64,000 bases of DNA, taken from positions 1,289,274 to 1,353,273 of the forward strand of contig HG738136.1 in the NCBI GenBank assembly GCA_000499405.2, in the 5' to 3' direction. The DNA comes from Onchocerca volvulus. Its lineage: Eukaryota; Nematoda; Chromadorea; Rhabditida; Onchocercidae. The notes under the pieces were generated by a model that saw only the letters and a list, made by a program, of their open reading frames with translations, ran no database searches and was not told where the DNA came from. Shown here in pieces: positions 37,123-61,271 of the stretch. How positions within the stretch are numbered: position 1 is the first letter of the stretch; each line of letters starts with the position of its first letter. Made by a program: the position numbers and the translations under genes.

Positions 37123-38676
37123 GTACTTTTATGACCGATATATTACTGGTATATTGACCTTTGTGCTTTTATCCTAGATAATTCAGGATTTTGGTCATTC
37201 CGGTGTAACTTTTATATTAGATAACTCGGTCATTTCTTCAATTGATGCAAATTGTATCGCTGTATTTTTAGGACAATTTATTGGTGTAGTTATACCGATG
37301 TACCCTTATGACCAGTATTTTGAGTATTGATTTACTTGTACTGGTGTATTTTTATGATCAAATATATTTAGTACTGGTATCTTTTTATGATCGGTTATTT
37401 TTGCAGCCAATTTACTGGTGGACTTGTATCGATGTACTTTTATATTAGGTAAATTGTTATCGATTACTTCATTAATTATTGTATTGCATTTTTACAATAA
37501 TTATTTCTGGTAATTTTATTGATTTATTAATCAATCCATTTTGGAGACTCAAAAATAATAAATAAGCCATCACTTTTCACATATAATTTTCTGTCTCGGA
37601 GTTAAGTTTGATATTTTCTCTTCTTATATAAATCCGTTCTAACTTCTGCGTGGCTTAGACGTATAAACGTGTATGCGTAACTTTTCATTGCTTTCGAAAT
37701 CATTTCATTTTAACCTACTTTTATCCGGATGTAGCTCGTATATTTTGATCAAAAAAAATTAATAGTTTAATAATTTGAAATGACTCTTTTTTTTTCTTCT
37801 TAAATTTTCACTTCTTTTTTAAAATTAAGCGAATTTTATTTCTTCTCTCTATTTTTTAGCTTTCACAAAATTTATGCACTTTATTAAAATCTATTTTATT
37901 GCAGTTTTTGAAGTACAAAAAAAAGAAAATATTTGTCGTAAAAATTGTGCAAATATGCCAAATATGCAAATATAAAAGAATATATTATTAGCTGTATAAT
38001 ATTGATTGTTACTACTTATTTACTATTATCTTATTTAAATTTGTTTTGTTGAAGATAAACGTGATTCTCTATTTTCATTTCATTCTCATAGCTAGTGGAA
38101 TTACTAATTATATTTTTCCGCTAATGAGCCAACATTTCTGGATAAATAATTACCCTGCAAAACAATTCCAACTATATTTCAAATGATTTTTTTTTTTCAA
38201 AAGATCTTGAACTAATTAAAAGTATAAAACTAGCCACAAAATATTTACAATTTCTTAGCACATCGAATTGAAATTGAAAAATTCATTGAAAATCGAAGAT
38301 TTTGAAAACTTGATTAAAATGTAAACAAAAGCATTTTAAAGAATTGTCATAAAGAGAGGAGAAGATAATCGATCAAAATAGAAATTTATAAAATTGCAAA
38401 ATATTAAAAAAAGTATATACATGAATTACTGCTGATAGCATAATAATAAATACATTAAAATTTCGTGAAACAAATGAAATTAGAAATATGTAAAAACAAT
38501 TTCTACATATTAAAAATAAATGCAATTTGCTAATGAAACTTAGAACTATTTGTATTGGGAATTAAAAAAAGTCTAATTTAGATGAAAAATTTATTTGGGA
38601 ATAATGAAATTTAAATCCCCTATATGTCTTTTTTCTTTCATTTATAGTTCTACTTTAAATGCTTTGTGCATTTCAG

Positions 38677-38754
38677 ATAAGAGAAATTTTGAGCGAATCG
38701 AAATATGAAGAATTTAGGGAAGATGAAAGTTATATTTACAGTACTATTATTTAA
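38677..38754 (+). other. Exon-like segment, possible alternative last exon of the hexosaminidase gene
   Basis: A good acceptor (TTTGTGCATTTCAG) is followed by 25 open codons and TAA, giving a charged sequence (SESKYEEFREDESYIYSTII). It starts in phase 0, so it could replace exon 10 by joining to the exon ending at 35299. It could equally be chance: 25-codon open runs after an acceptor are common in this DNA. Confidence 0.25.
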
Positions 38755-39539
38755 ATAAGAAAAATTATGAATTTTTAAATACAAAAAAATTATATAAGGT
38801 TACAACAATTTCGTCAAAATTTATCGGCTGATGCATTTGTTAAGAAATGAAAGATGACAATTTATGGCAACAAAATAACATTTAAATAAATAAAAAGTTT
38901 ATTTAAAATAAACGTTCCCTGAGTTTCAAAAAGGCAGAAAACGTTTTTTTAAGAATAAGCACTAGTGGCATATTTATTAACTTATTTTTTGGCAAAATGT
39001 TTCCTTCTTTGAAGAAGGAACTTATTTGTTCATAGCATATGCTAGTATTGACAGTATAATTTTCGACTTCAACTAAAATGACTAAATATTTAAATTGACC
39101 TCCGCTTATTCAATTTTTTCAGAAAAGCTGAATAATCAAAGATCAATTAAATGTTTATCATTTCACTATCAGAAAATCAGTATCCTGAATTTAACATCAA
39201 CTTTGATTTACAAAGTTTCAAATTCCTAAATTTTAAAACGGAAGTTTCAAATAACATATATTTACCCTTTTCGCTTCACAGCAGGAGGCTCCCGAAAATG
39301 GTGATTTTATTTGCACATTGCAAATTTTCCAAAGTTTAAAAACTAAAAAGAAAAATTGTGAATTCACTTCCTTAACTTCGAAATTTCTATTTGTTAAATT
39401 TTCCTAAATCAGCATTCAAAATAAACTTGCAAAACCATATTAGATTATAAGTGCTTGATTCTCGCTTCTTCATCCATTCTGCAACTTTTTTTTCACAAAG
39501 TAGCGAGATGAACTAATGAATGAGAAAACAATTTTTAAT

Positions 39540-41536
39540 TTACTGTTGTGGTACTTGAATATTACTTACAAATCGTTGTAGTTCCGCATTTGGATCCATC
39601 ACTACATGACTAACATCCATTTCTTCCGGTGCTGTCGATATTTCAGCTTTCAAAAGACGCAAATTCTCGGATGAATTATTGAGAAGAGTTCGTTGCCGTA
39701 GCTTGGAAATTTTCACTGTTGCATTATCGCCAATTTCATAGGAAATGATAGCACAACCGATAACTTCACCGCCATGTAATTTATTAGACAAATACCAAAT
39801 ATTTTTCCGAATTGTTGCTGGACCAATCGTATTACCATGACAATAATATTGACGATGTAGAATATAATCATAATCGTGTGGCACCGAATATATTTGTCCA
39901 TATTGTTTTACATGGCCTATTACTTTACCTTTTTTCACCATATATTTCCGAGATTTCATGTGAGCAGTAAAACGGCATGTCCAACTTCCTGAAAATTAAT
40001 TAATCAAAATAACTGCATCTGAAAATTCGCTTTCTTAAAAAGAATAAAAAAATCCTGTTAGTAAGAATGGAGTAGAAGAAAATCTGAATAACTTACCTAA
40101 ATTATCAGCAGTAAGATCTTTTAGCGGTACTGTTCGTGTATCTACGAGAAATGAAATTTTTCCACCTTCTTTTCCAAGAAATATACTGGGTACTTTTTGG
40201 CATACACATGCATTACTGAAACAAATCTTTAAAATTTCCAAAATACTTCTAGAATTTTAATATTCAAAAAACAACACAAATAAAAAAAAACAAACAAAAC
40301 AAATGTCTAGTTCTAATTTGCAAATCTTACTTCAATCTATAATTACAAACGTTAATTTTTTCAATTTGCTCAAGAACTTCATAGATACACATAAGAATAA
40401 CATCTGCGCTTTATAAATTTCCCAAAAATTCAAAAAAAAAAAAAAAAAAAGGAAAAAAAAAACTTTTTAAAAGCAATATACAATCAATACCTTCCGGGTT
40501 CTAACATTGACATAATCGGTACTGCAGATGCGGTATTATAATAGACATAATTATATGCAGCACAATCGCTTGTAGATTCACGCGCTCGTGGCTCGCTCGG
40601 TTGCCTAAAAATGAATTTCCTCTGTGAAAAGTTTTAAAAAAACTTCCAAAAATTTAAGTAAGCACCTGAGAGATAGTCAGAAATCAAGTACTTACTCAAC
40701 AAAATCATCCGGATTTTTGGTACCAACTCCATCTTCCATATACATTTTACCTTTATTTGGATTATAAGTACTGCTGGCATTTTCCTAAAAACAAATTTCA
40801 AAAAGTTCGAGCATTTCTTGAAAAGATGTCAATGGTATTGAATGAAATTGCATATCGAACGTTAATTTTTTATATTCATATTCAATTTTGCGCTTATTTT
40901 GAAAAAAATATTTAAGTCACTTCAACTTATCACCTATTCATCAAATGAATTGTCTGCACGTGAACTTGCAACAATAACTTGCACTTTGATGCTTTTCAAG
41001 ATGAACAACATGTCACAACTGCATAAACAGGATAATTTAAAAATTATAAAACAGTACAAAAAAAAAAGGCAAACTTTTAAAAATTGCTGCAATTGTGCAT
41101 TTTGCGCAGCAACTGCAGCAGCTGTAGCAGCATCTGCACATGCAGTACCACCCATTGTTACTGCTACATTATTTGTTGCAGCATAAACTTCTGCTAAAAT
41201 AGCACTATCCGATGGATATGTAACAACAGTTGCCGGTGTTGTGATTGAAGTTGCAGCTGCAGATGCAGCATGCATTTGCAATGTATTATTCGTATTACTA
41301 CCATTTGTTGTAGTAGTAGTACTAGTAGTAGTGCCCGTTGTGCTTGTACGAAGACGATTTAATTCATCATATATCGGTGCCATTACTTCGGTCATTACAC
41401 TTCGTATCTCGGTTACAACCTCATGAACTATTTCCTTGACCACTGGGACAATTTGCGCCCGAACTTCGGCCGATATTGCTATTTTTAATTCATCGCTTAG
41501 CTCAATTTTCCCATCGGTGCCATTTGTTGTAATCAT
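39540..41536 (-). CDS. Unrecognised 410-residue nematode protein
   Basis: Five phase-consistent exons on the minus strand: 41536-41075, 40784-40696, 40604-40491, 40215-40097 and 39988-39540, encoding 410 residues. Residues about 10-63 look like a long amphipathic helix or coiled coil (EVRAQIVPVVKEIVHEVV). A Thr/Ser/Asn-rich tract (TTTSTTTTTNGSNTNN) and an Ala-rich segment follow. The C-terminal 200 residues look globular, rich in Tyr, Lys and His, with motifs SWTCRFTAHMKSRKYMV and LHRQYYCHGNTIGPATI. There is no signal peptide and no membrane helix. Good splice sites, matching phases and protein-like composition make it a real gene. I recognise no family. The layout of helix, low-complexity linker and basic globular domain would suit a nuclear or nucleic-acid-binding protein, but that is inference only. 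Confidence 0.82.
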
Positions 41537-41541
41537 ATGAC

Positions 41542-41555
41542 CTGGAAAAATCATG
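41542..41555 (-). promoter_or_regulatory. Putative spliced-leader acceptor of the unrecognised gene
   Basis: On the minus strand, GATTTTTCCAG ends five bases before the ATG at 41536. No upstream exon is needed, so trans-splicing is likely. The frame stays open upstream, so an in-frame cis-spliced 5' exon is not excluded. Confidence 0.5.
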
Positions 41556-42617
41556 TAACAAATATTACGATCAATATTTAAATTTATCATTTAAAATTAA
41601 AACACAGTTTTCTTCAAAAAAAAAAAAAAAAGAAAAAATAATGAATAATTAGGATCAAGAGAAATAAAATGAACAAAAAAAAAAAGAAAAGATGAAAAGA
41701 ATTATTCCCGCATCCAATTACTCATTACTCTTATTTACTTGTCAACTTAATAATTAGCAAGTAATGACTCATCCCAAAAAAATATTATGCACCAAAACAG
41801 GTTTACAAATGAATGATTGATTAAAACTCAATGATTCGAATGTATCAGACGAAATAATGATAAACGAATTTGTCGAAATTTTTGCAAAATTTTGCGCGAA
41901 AATGAAAGATACAATATGTTTCAAGGGAATAGCGAGATTGAAAGCATTGAGATAAATCAAACATGAGATGTTATTCGTTGTGGTGTTTGAGGCAACGAGA
42001 GGTCATTCGTTTAAAAAAGTCTAACCAACGAGAGGTCATCCACTTAAAAGTCTAATTAACGAGATCAATAAATGCTAATACCTAATGTAAAAACTTAAAT
42101 TTGGATTTAATTTAATATTTTAATTCCGAAAACACCTGATCATTAACGACAAGAAGGATAGAATGATAATAAAAAAGAATATGGTTTAGTTATGATCAAT
42201 TTATGAAAGAAATCAAGCTATTGGAATTTTAAAAATCCCGAAATTTATCTAATGGTAAACATGAACTTTTAATTTTTGTCAATGAAAAAAAAAAAAGAAG
42301 AAATTTAAGTTCCACAGACCTTTTGGCGTCATCATAATGGTCTGTTAAGTTGGAAATTATGTTGAGAGCCAATGATTTTTTCTTTCTTTTTTTTCTTTTG
42401 AATTCCAAGAGAATAAACTTCACGTTTATCGAAATCTAAATTTAAATGAAAAATTAGAAATCAAACAAATTCATTCCACCAGAAGTCATGTAATATATTT
42501 GATAGGTGAAACAAACAATACATTCAAATTTTTCCCCATGGTAAATATTTCAAGGTATAATCCTGATTTAACTTCCAAATCCTATAAAACATTATATAAC
42601 CATTCCAAATTATACGC

Positions 42618-43321
42618 ACAGAAATGCACGCACACACACACACAAACACACGCACACACATACACGCACACACAAAACATTGCACACACACATAAGCGCA
42701 CACACACATATACACTCACATACATATATATGCACACACATATATAAATAGACACACCTATATATCACATATGTGTACACATACGTACACATACACACAC
42801 ATACATACACACACACACACACGCACATTATCTTCTCTGATCGACAGACACAGCCAAAAAACCCAAACAGCTAGCATGAACAGACAGACACACAGACAGA
42901 CGGGCGCACAGACAAATAGACATACGGACAGACAGACACACACCACTAGGAATGAGTAAGCTCATTAATATGACACACACATACACACACATACACATAC
43001 ATATATACATACGCGCGCGCACATACACCAGAGACAGACATCCACACCCACGCACACACACATACATACACACACATGAAAAGGGACTTGCAAAAAGATA
43101 CATGCGGGACCTTCATAAGCAGATTGGTATTTATTTGCAGACACATACACATACATAAACACCCACGCACATACACATGTAAGCATACATGAACGCCCAC
43201 ACACATACATATGAACGTAAACATACACACACATACATATATTAATTTAATAGATTTATAGACGGACGGAGAGACAGACCGCATGCATACCTGGAAATGA
43301 CTAACAAGACAGACACATGTG

Positions 43322-43353
<32 letters not shown>

Positions 43354-43360
43354 TACACAC
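42618..43360. repeat. Long compound CA/TG microsatellite
   Basis: About 740 bases are dominated by ACAC, CACATA and ACAGACAG words, with short unique interruptions near 42830-42960 and 43080-43130. Both strands read as spurious long open frames rich in Cys/Val (minus) or Thr/His (plus). Alternating purine-pyrimidine DNA of this kind can adopt Z-form. Confidence 0.95.
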
Positions 43361-43953
43361 ATAGAACTTATACTCAGAGAAGGTTGATCGATTCGGGGAA
43401 TGTTTTCAAGAGATTTTTCCTAGATCAAATTCGTCGTAATTGAGGGAAAATCGAAAGCAGTAGCTTGAATGGACTATGAATAATTTGTATTTTTCGATTG
43501 TGATATAGCTATGGATTTTAAAAGGAATGGATCAAATTTTTGTTGAAATTCAAACTAAATTTAATTTAAATGAAGCTAATTAATACGATAATCCACGCAT
43601 TTATCAAGAATTTGATGATCCGATCAATCGATCGATCGATTGAATGAATAATTCGAAATTTAATCATCTATTGCATCAAAGTTAAGCAATTACATAATCC
43701 ATCTATACAAATCATATCGTTTTTCCACGGTAAGCTGAAACGCAATTATCGAAATTTTCGTCGCAAGAAATTCGGGAAGAAAAGAATTGAAATCGCTCGC
43801 TCGTTTTGAATGCGATTTTTGCTTTCAACCATCTCACTGGTTTTTTCCTGTGTAAATTTCCGGAATATCAAAAAGGCAGTTATTAATTTGTGTACTTCAA
43901 CCAACGCAATTAATTTGTGTACTCTTTAATGGTTAAGATGTTTGCACCGTTAC

Positions 43954-43966
43954 TTACGTCACGTGA
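43954..43966. promoter_or_regulatory. Overlapping CRE-like and CACGTG E-box motif
   Basis: TTACGTCA (43954-43961) overlaps the palindrome TCACGTGA (43959-43966). Both are known binding words for bZIP and bHLH factors. They lie in a GC-richer patch about 2.4 kb upstream of the unrecognised minus-strand gene, the nearest start in that direction. One motif pair can arise by chance, so the assignment is tentative. Confidence 0.35.
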
Positions 43967-45279
43967 TGGACGACTGTCGCACAATTTTCGCGGAGATTGA
44001 TTTTGGAAGAACTGTAAACAGATGATGCGGTTGAAATAAGAGTATCAAATTCAATTAGTTCGTTTTAAATGTCGGAATCTCTCAGGAAATTTCTTCTTAA
44101 ATTTTGGAATTTCAAAAAGAACGCTTATAACCGGAGGTATGTCATTCTTCATATTCATAAATTTGATTTTCTAGACAATATGAAAAATCGATAAACGATT
44201 TTTTCGAAGTTTTTGAGGAATTCAACTTGCATTTCTCCAAACTTTGATTGATGATCACACGCAATTTTAACAGAAGTAATATGAGATCAAGTGATAGAAA
44301 ATCTCTTACTTAAGCTCGATAAAAATGAAAATTTCCAATTTCAGAATTAATTAACAACTTTTTATCTCTAAATGCATTTCTTATATGGCTCATGTTCGAT
44401 TTTTATGAATGTGAATTCGATTTTTTAATTTGCATTCCACCAAACTAAAAGTTCAGCTTTTTGATGTAATAATTATCAAGTGATATGAAATATTGTAAAA
44501 AATCGCTATGATCATCGCTCATCAGTTTGTCATCATTGACAATAAAAGTTTACATATGTTAAGCACAATTATTAATTTTCTTTATTTTATTCTTTTCAAA
44601 TCATTTCTCTTCTTCATTACCATATTTATCATCTTCTCGATAGTTCGTGATGTTCACACGTGGATTCCACGTTGATGACGTTGACTACTTTTCTTATGGT
44701 CACAGTGTTTGCCTTTATTTCAGTATGAGAAGCAGTTCATTGAATAAATACAGCAGATATTATAATTTTTTATAATGAATACAAATTTTTAGTTAATTTA
44801 TCAATTTAAAGTTTAAATGGCATTTCATTAAGATTTCAAAATGACTTATATCTTTCCAAGTTAATGTGAAAGTGGAATTTTGAAATTGCAGATGATTCCA
44901 ATATATGTATGGTTTCAATAGAATTTGCTATTCTTTCAAACGATGAAACATCAAATGACAGAATCTTCGAATCATTATTCTTGTAACTGGCGAAATATTT
45001 TTTTTGTTTTGTTTTTTTTTAAATTTAAGAAAGAAAAAAAACTCAAATTTTTTTTTTAAAAGAAGGGATAAATTTGGGCATAGAAAGACCGATCCTAATT
45101 GAATTCTAATTCATGAAATTTCATTTCTAAAAAATAACTATTAAATTTTTTCCATACATTAAACATTAAAAAAGATTCCGAACTTAACGGACATGTATGA
45201 TAACGTAAATAAAGATATAGTTATTAAAGTTCATCAAAATGTTTAAAAATGTAATTTCATGAAGATTTATTATCCCGGT

Positions 45280-46360
45280 ATGAGAAAAAGCATTTTAGTC
45301 TTAATTGGAGCAATTAATCGTTGCCAAGCTAAAGATGGTGGCGAACTATACCTGAGCAGGAGGGATGAAATAAGAGAAAATTCTGATGGAGATCCGAAAT
45401 GATTCTGACATGCAAATCGATCATCTATTTGACTTTAATATAGAGATGAAAGATTAATCGAATTAATTAGTAGCTAATTTCTTCTGAAATTCCCCTCAGG
45501 ATAATTGGAGTACGTAATGAAGCTGTTATATTCGGTAAAACGAATGATTTAGAGGAATTGTGAGACGAAACGTGTTCAACCTATTCTCAAACTTTCAATG
45601 AGTATGACATCTCGATTGCTTGAATAAAACGTAGATATTGAATGTATATTACACGCACGCCATTTCTGGTAAGCAGAATTGACGCTTTGTTTAGAATCTA
45701 AGCATCAAGAGAGATAATGTCGTCTTCTTCTGTTGGGATTATTTTCAAATTACAATTTTTGTATAGCTCCATGTCATACATAATAATTGTGCAGATGTTG
45801 ATTTAAGCAGCAAGCGATTAAATTTGATTGAAAAATAGTTTTTCCACTACATAAATACTACTTTGAAATAATTAAGTTAAGTAATAAAAGTGGAAAGTAA
45901 TAAATACAGCTTAGGTTTAAGGATTATCCATTGGTTAATGGCTTCTTTCATTATCGGCAATGGAATATTTTATGTTAATTTTTCTTTTTATGATTTCTTC
46001 CATTTATTTACAAAATACTAAAAAGGGAATTTTGCAGATTACAAATGTATGACTTTTGCAAATCTATCACGATGTATGGCAGTATTTGGATATCGCAAGT
46101 TTCCAACATTTATTGATAACGGTATATCAGCAAATGTTCGAATATAGCACTTCATGCTTCTAACATTTGGCAAAATTAGCGGAGCAAACAAAGAAAAATT
46201 GTTGGCCTAATTTTCAGTCGTTTTTTCCCTCATTGTTTGCGTATTAATCCAAAAACTTTAAAGCTTATATCATTTTGCAGCAATATTCATAATATTTTCA
46301 GTTAGTATTGAAGAATTCATGAACATGCGCCTGATATTTGATATAATTTTAAAAACCTGA
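45280..46360 (+). CDS. Speculative small secreted protein gene, three exons
   Basis: Three candidate exons join in phase: 45280-45337, 46038-46121 and 46302-46360, giving 66 residues. The first encodes a signal-peptide-like start (MRKSILVLIGAINRCQA). The second follows a TTTTGCAG acceptor and contains YKCMTFANLSRCMAVFG. The third follows an ATTTTCAG acceptor and ends at TGA. Read without splicing, the first exon instead gives a 40-residue frame ending at 45402. Each phase match has a one-in-three chance, so the model is weak and no family is recognised. Confidence 0.18.
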
Positions 46361-47014
46361 AAGTTTTAGTTTCAATTCCGGTCACTAATTCAATTCCATA
46401 CAGAAATTTGAGAAAAGTCATCTCCTAACTGAAACAGCAATATTTTTTAGAATGAATAGTACAATTTGATACTTTTTCAGAAAAGACTATTCGCCACACA
46501 ATAGATCATAATGTTTATTTCTTATTGATTGTTTATGTTTAATAAAGGTTTCAGTATATTAGATGCTTTTTTCTGGATAAATCATTAATTTTTGCCCAGG
46601 AATTGAACTTTAAAACTAAGTTTCGACTCCTCAGATTCATACTTTCCCGTAATCTTGCCATATACTTTATAGATAAATCGAAAATAGGATTTTTTTTCCC
46701 AGCAAAAACAACTGATTTGTAAGAAATGGCTCAATTCTTACACAAATATATCTTGAAAAACATGAAAATAGTACTAATAATCATAGCATCACCATCGGAG
46801 AAACTATTATTTCCAATAAAAGTTTTGCATTTCATTCGAGAATATAATTAAAATATCAAAATGAAGCATACATTAAAAATCTGCATACAAAACCGAAAAA
46901 TTGGTACCTTATATCAAAGTCTGTAGCGATTCCCAGCTGATATTTCAAACTCATAAAATCCGCTCAGCTCTTTTCTGTAACACATTGAACAACAAGGAAT
47001 TTATTTAATATAAT

Positions 47015-47135
47015 AAAAAAAAAAAAAAAAATACATTATTGTAGATCGACACAAGAAAAAGGAAGAAATTAAGCAAAAAAAAAAAAAAAAAATACATTAT
47101 TGTAGATCGACACAAGAAAAAGGAAGAAATTAAGC
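47015..47135. repeat. 61-base tandem duplication with poly-A
   Basis: A unit made of a poly-A run followed by TACATTATTGTAGATCGACA and some 24 further bases occurs twice, 61 bases apart, apparently identical. It may be a recent tandem duplication or an assembly effect at the homopolymer. Confidence 0.9.
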
Positions 47136-48069
47136 AATGATAAAGAAGGTAAATACTTTCACTAAGGTAGGCAAAGTGATTAAGGAAAAAAACAAAAACC
47201 GATACATATTTCACCTTCATTTGTTCAAATCATAATAACATCAACTATGTTACGTAAATGCATTAAGCACGTACATGTAAAATAGTGTGCGATAATTCCT
47301 TTGTTTTTGAAATACTTTTTCTTTTTTACAACAGTTAACTTTTTGCCCAAATATTCGTCTTTACGAAAATCGCTGTAAATGCGAGATTTGGTCTTTTACT
47401 CCATTTTCACTATAGAAAGTTCTACAATAGTGTAACTGTAATTCAGGAAACTTCATCAGAATTGCTCCCTTTTCTAAACAACAAATGTAACAAAAAACAT
47501 ACAATCCAATACGACAAAGATTAAAAAAAAAAAAAAAAAAAAGGAAAACCGCAATCAAATTTCGACTGAAATATAAATTACTCCGGGCTAAAAATTGAAA
47601 TTTACGAACCTAATATCATAAAACTCGAAATCTTTAAATCTGCTCCAGGATTGGATAAAAACGTAATAGTATAATCCCAGAGAACGGAAAAATGAAGAAA
47701 ACATATAGCAAAATAAGCATACCATCATCTGTTGCAGATGAATAATTTACTCCGATATAATACGATGATTTTGAATAATGAAAAATTATAGCAATGGAAA
47801 ATTTTCAAAAATAAACAGTAAGAGGGAGATAAACTAAAAAAAAATTTTTCCCAAATTTAAATGATGACTTTCAGAAAAAATTATCTAAAAAATTACAAAA
47901 AAATTAGACCAATGTCTTATGTCAAAAAGAATATAATTATTACAGTCAAGAAAACCGGCATAACAATCGCCGCTATCATTATATCATCTCTATAATTTCG
48001 AGGATATATAAGTATGCATATTATCATATCATTTTATCATAGCTTATCATAATTGGGAAACAACAGCAT

Positions 48070-60447
<12,378 letters not shown>

Positions 60448-61205
60448 CCTATGATTACGAATCTTCGAATTTCCCAAAAGGTTCTATCTTTTTCCCCCGA
60501 ACGAAATTAACAAATCTATAATTACGAGAAGTTGTCGAAATTTCAAATGAAGTTTTTGATCTCAAGAAATACCCACTTGTTCATAAAAATACCACGAATT
60601 TAATGCCACTCCCACTTTTTTAACACTTTGAATCCACAAAAATCCACATAACCCTTTGGAAACCCCGATACCTCGCAATACCTTGAATCTTCCACACTTT
60701 TCATAACTCAACTCCTCCATAATCCATCGCCGGTTTGAAAAAATCGATATACTCAACTACCGTAGCTTACTCCGGCCGATATCACTTCTTGCAGCCATAA
60801 ATTTATACCATTGATACTAAATTTCAGTTTCTCCGTTTATAACTTAAAACACTAGCGCACAAAACCAGAACCTTTCTCGTCGATGGGTTTGTTTCCCCGT
60901 CTTTTCATCACCGCTTCAATTCAGGAACAGAAGATCACACGAAATTCTAAGAGCGATATTTCCATCACAAATGAAATGTTCTCCGACAAGACGGAAAAAT
61001 AAGTCATTAATCGATAAAATTGAACCGCAGTAGGAGTGAAAGCGAAATTTTCAAATAAGAGTAACAACAGAAACCACTAATTAATTAAACTGTACATAAA
61101 TGAAAGAAAATTTCATAAACAGAAAATTTGGAAATAATAAAAAATTGATAGTACAAAATAGAAGGCATTTTTAGTTGTATGAACACATCGTTTAATTGAC
61201 AAACT
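60448..61205. other. Spacer between ZFR and ribosomal protein eL34
   Basis: About 760 bases separate the 3' end of the eL34 gene from the ZFR start on the same strand. The part near 60750-60970 is somewhat richer in G and C and may hold the ZFR promoter. A weak acceptor-like CATAG abuts the ZFR ATG. No gene is seen. Confidence 0.55.
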
Positions 61206-61211
61206 TTTATT
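61206..61211 (-). promoter_or_regulatory. Candidate polyadenylation signal AATAAA of eL34
   Basis: On the minus strand AATAAA lies about 60 bases after the eL34 stop codon. Another copy overlaps the stop itself at 61271-61276. Confidence 0.5.
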
Positions 61212-61271
61212 TCAATACAGTTAACAAACAAAAGCAAAAAGAGTAATGATTTATCAAATTAAAAATCTTAT

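Larger units (their letters stand above)
35556..39539. other. Convergent intergenic spacer
   Basis: This lies between the 3' ends of the hexosaminidase gene (+) and the unrecognised gene (-). It is AT-rich. It contains degenerate tandem repeats around 37000-37450 and one exon-like segment at 38677-38754. Nothing else is recognised. Confidence 0.65.
41556..48069. other. Spacer between the unrecognised gene and ZFR
   Basis: About 6.5 kb separate two minus-strand genes. It holds a CA-rich tract (42618-43360), a GC-richer promoter-like patch (about 43730-44050), a speculative small plus-strand gene (45280-46360) and a tandem duplication (47015-47135). The rest is AT-rich with no recognisable coding. 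Confidence 0.6.

Noticed and set aside
40899..41426. Plus-strand Ala/Val-rich frames
   Set aside because: Antisense to the Thr/Ala-rich first exon of the minus-strand gene, which has the better splice context.
42524..43362. Several Cys/Val-rich or Thr/His-rich open frames
   Set aside because: They are translations of the CA/TG repeat, not genes.
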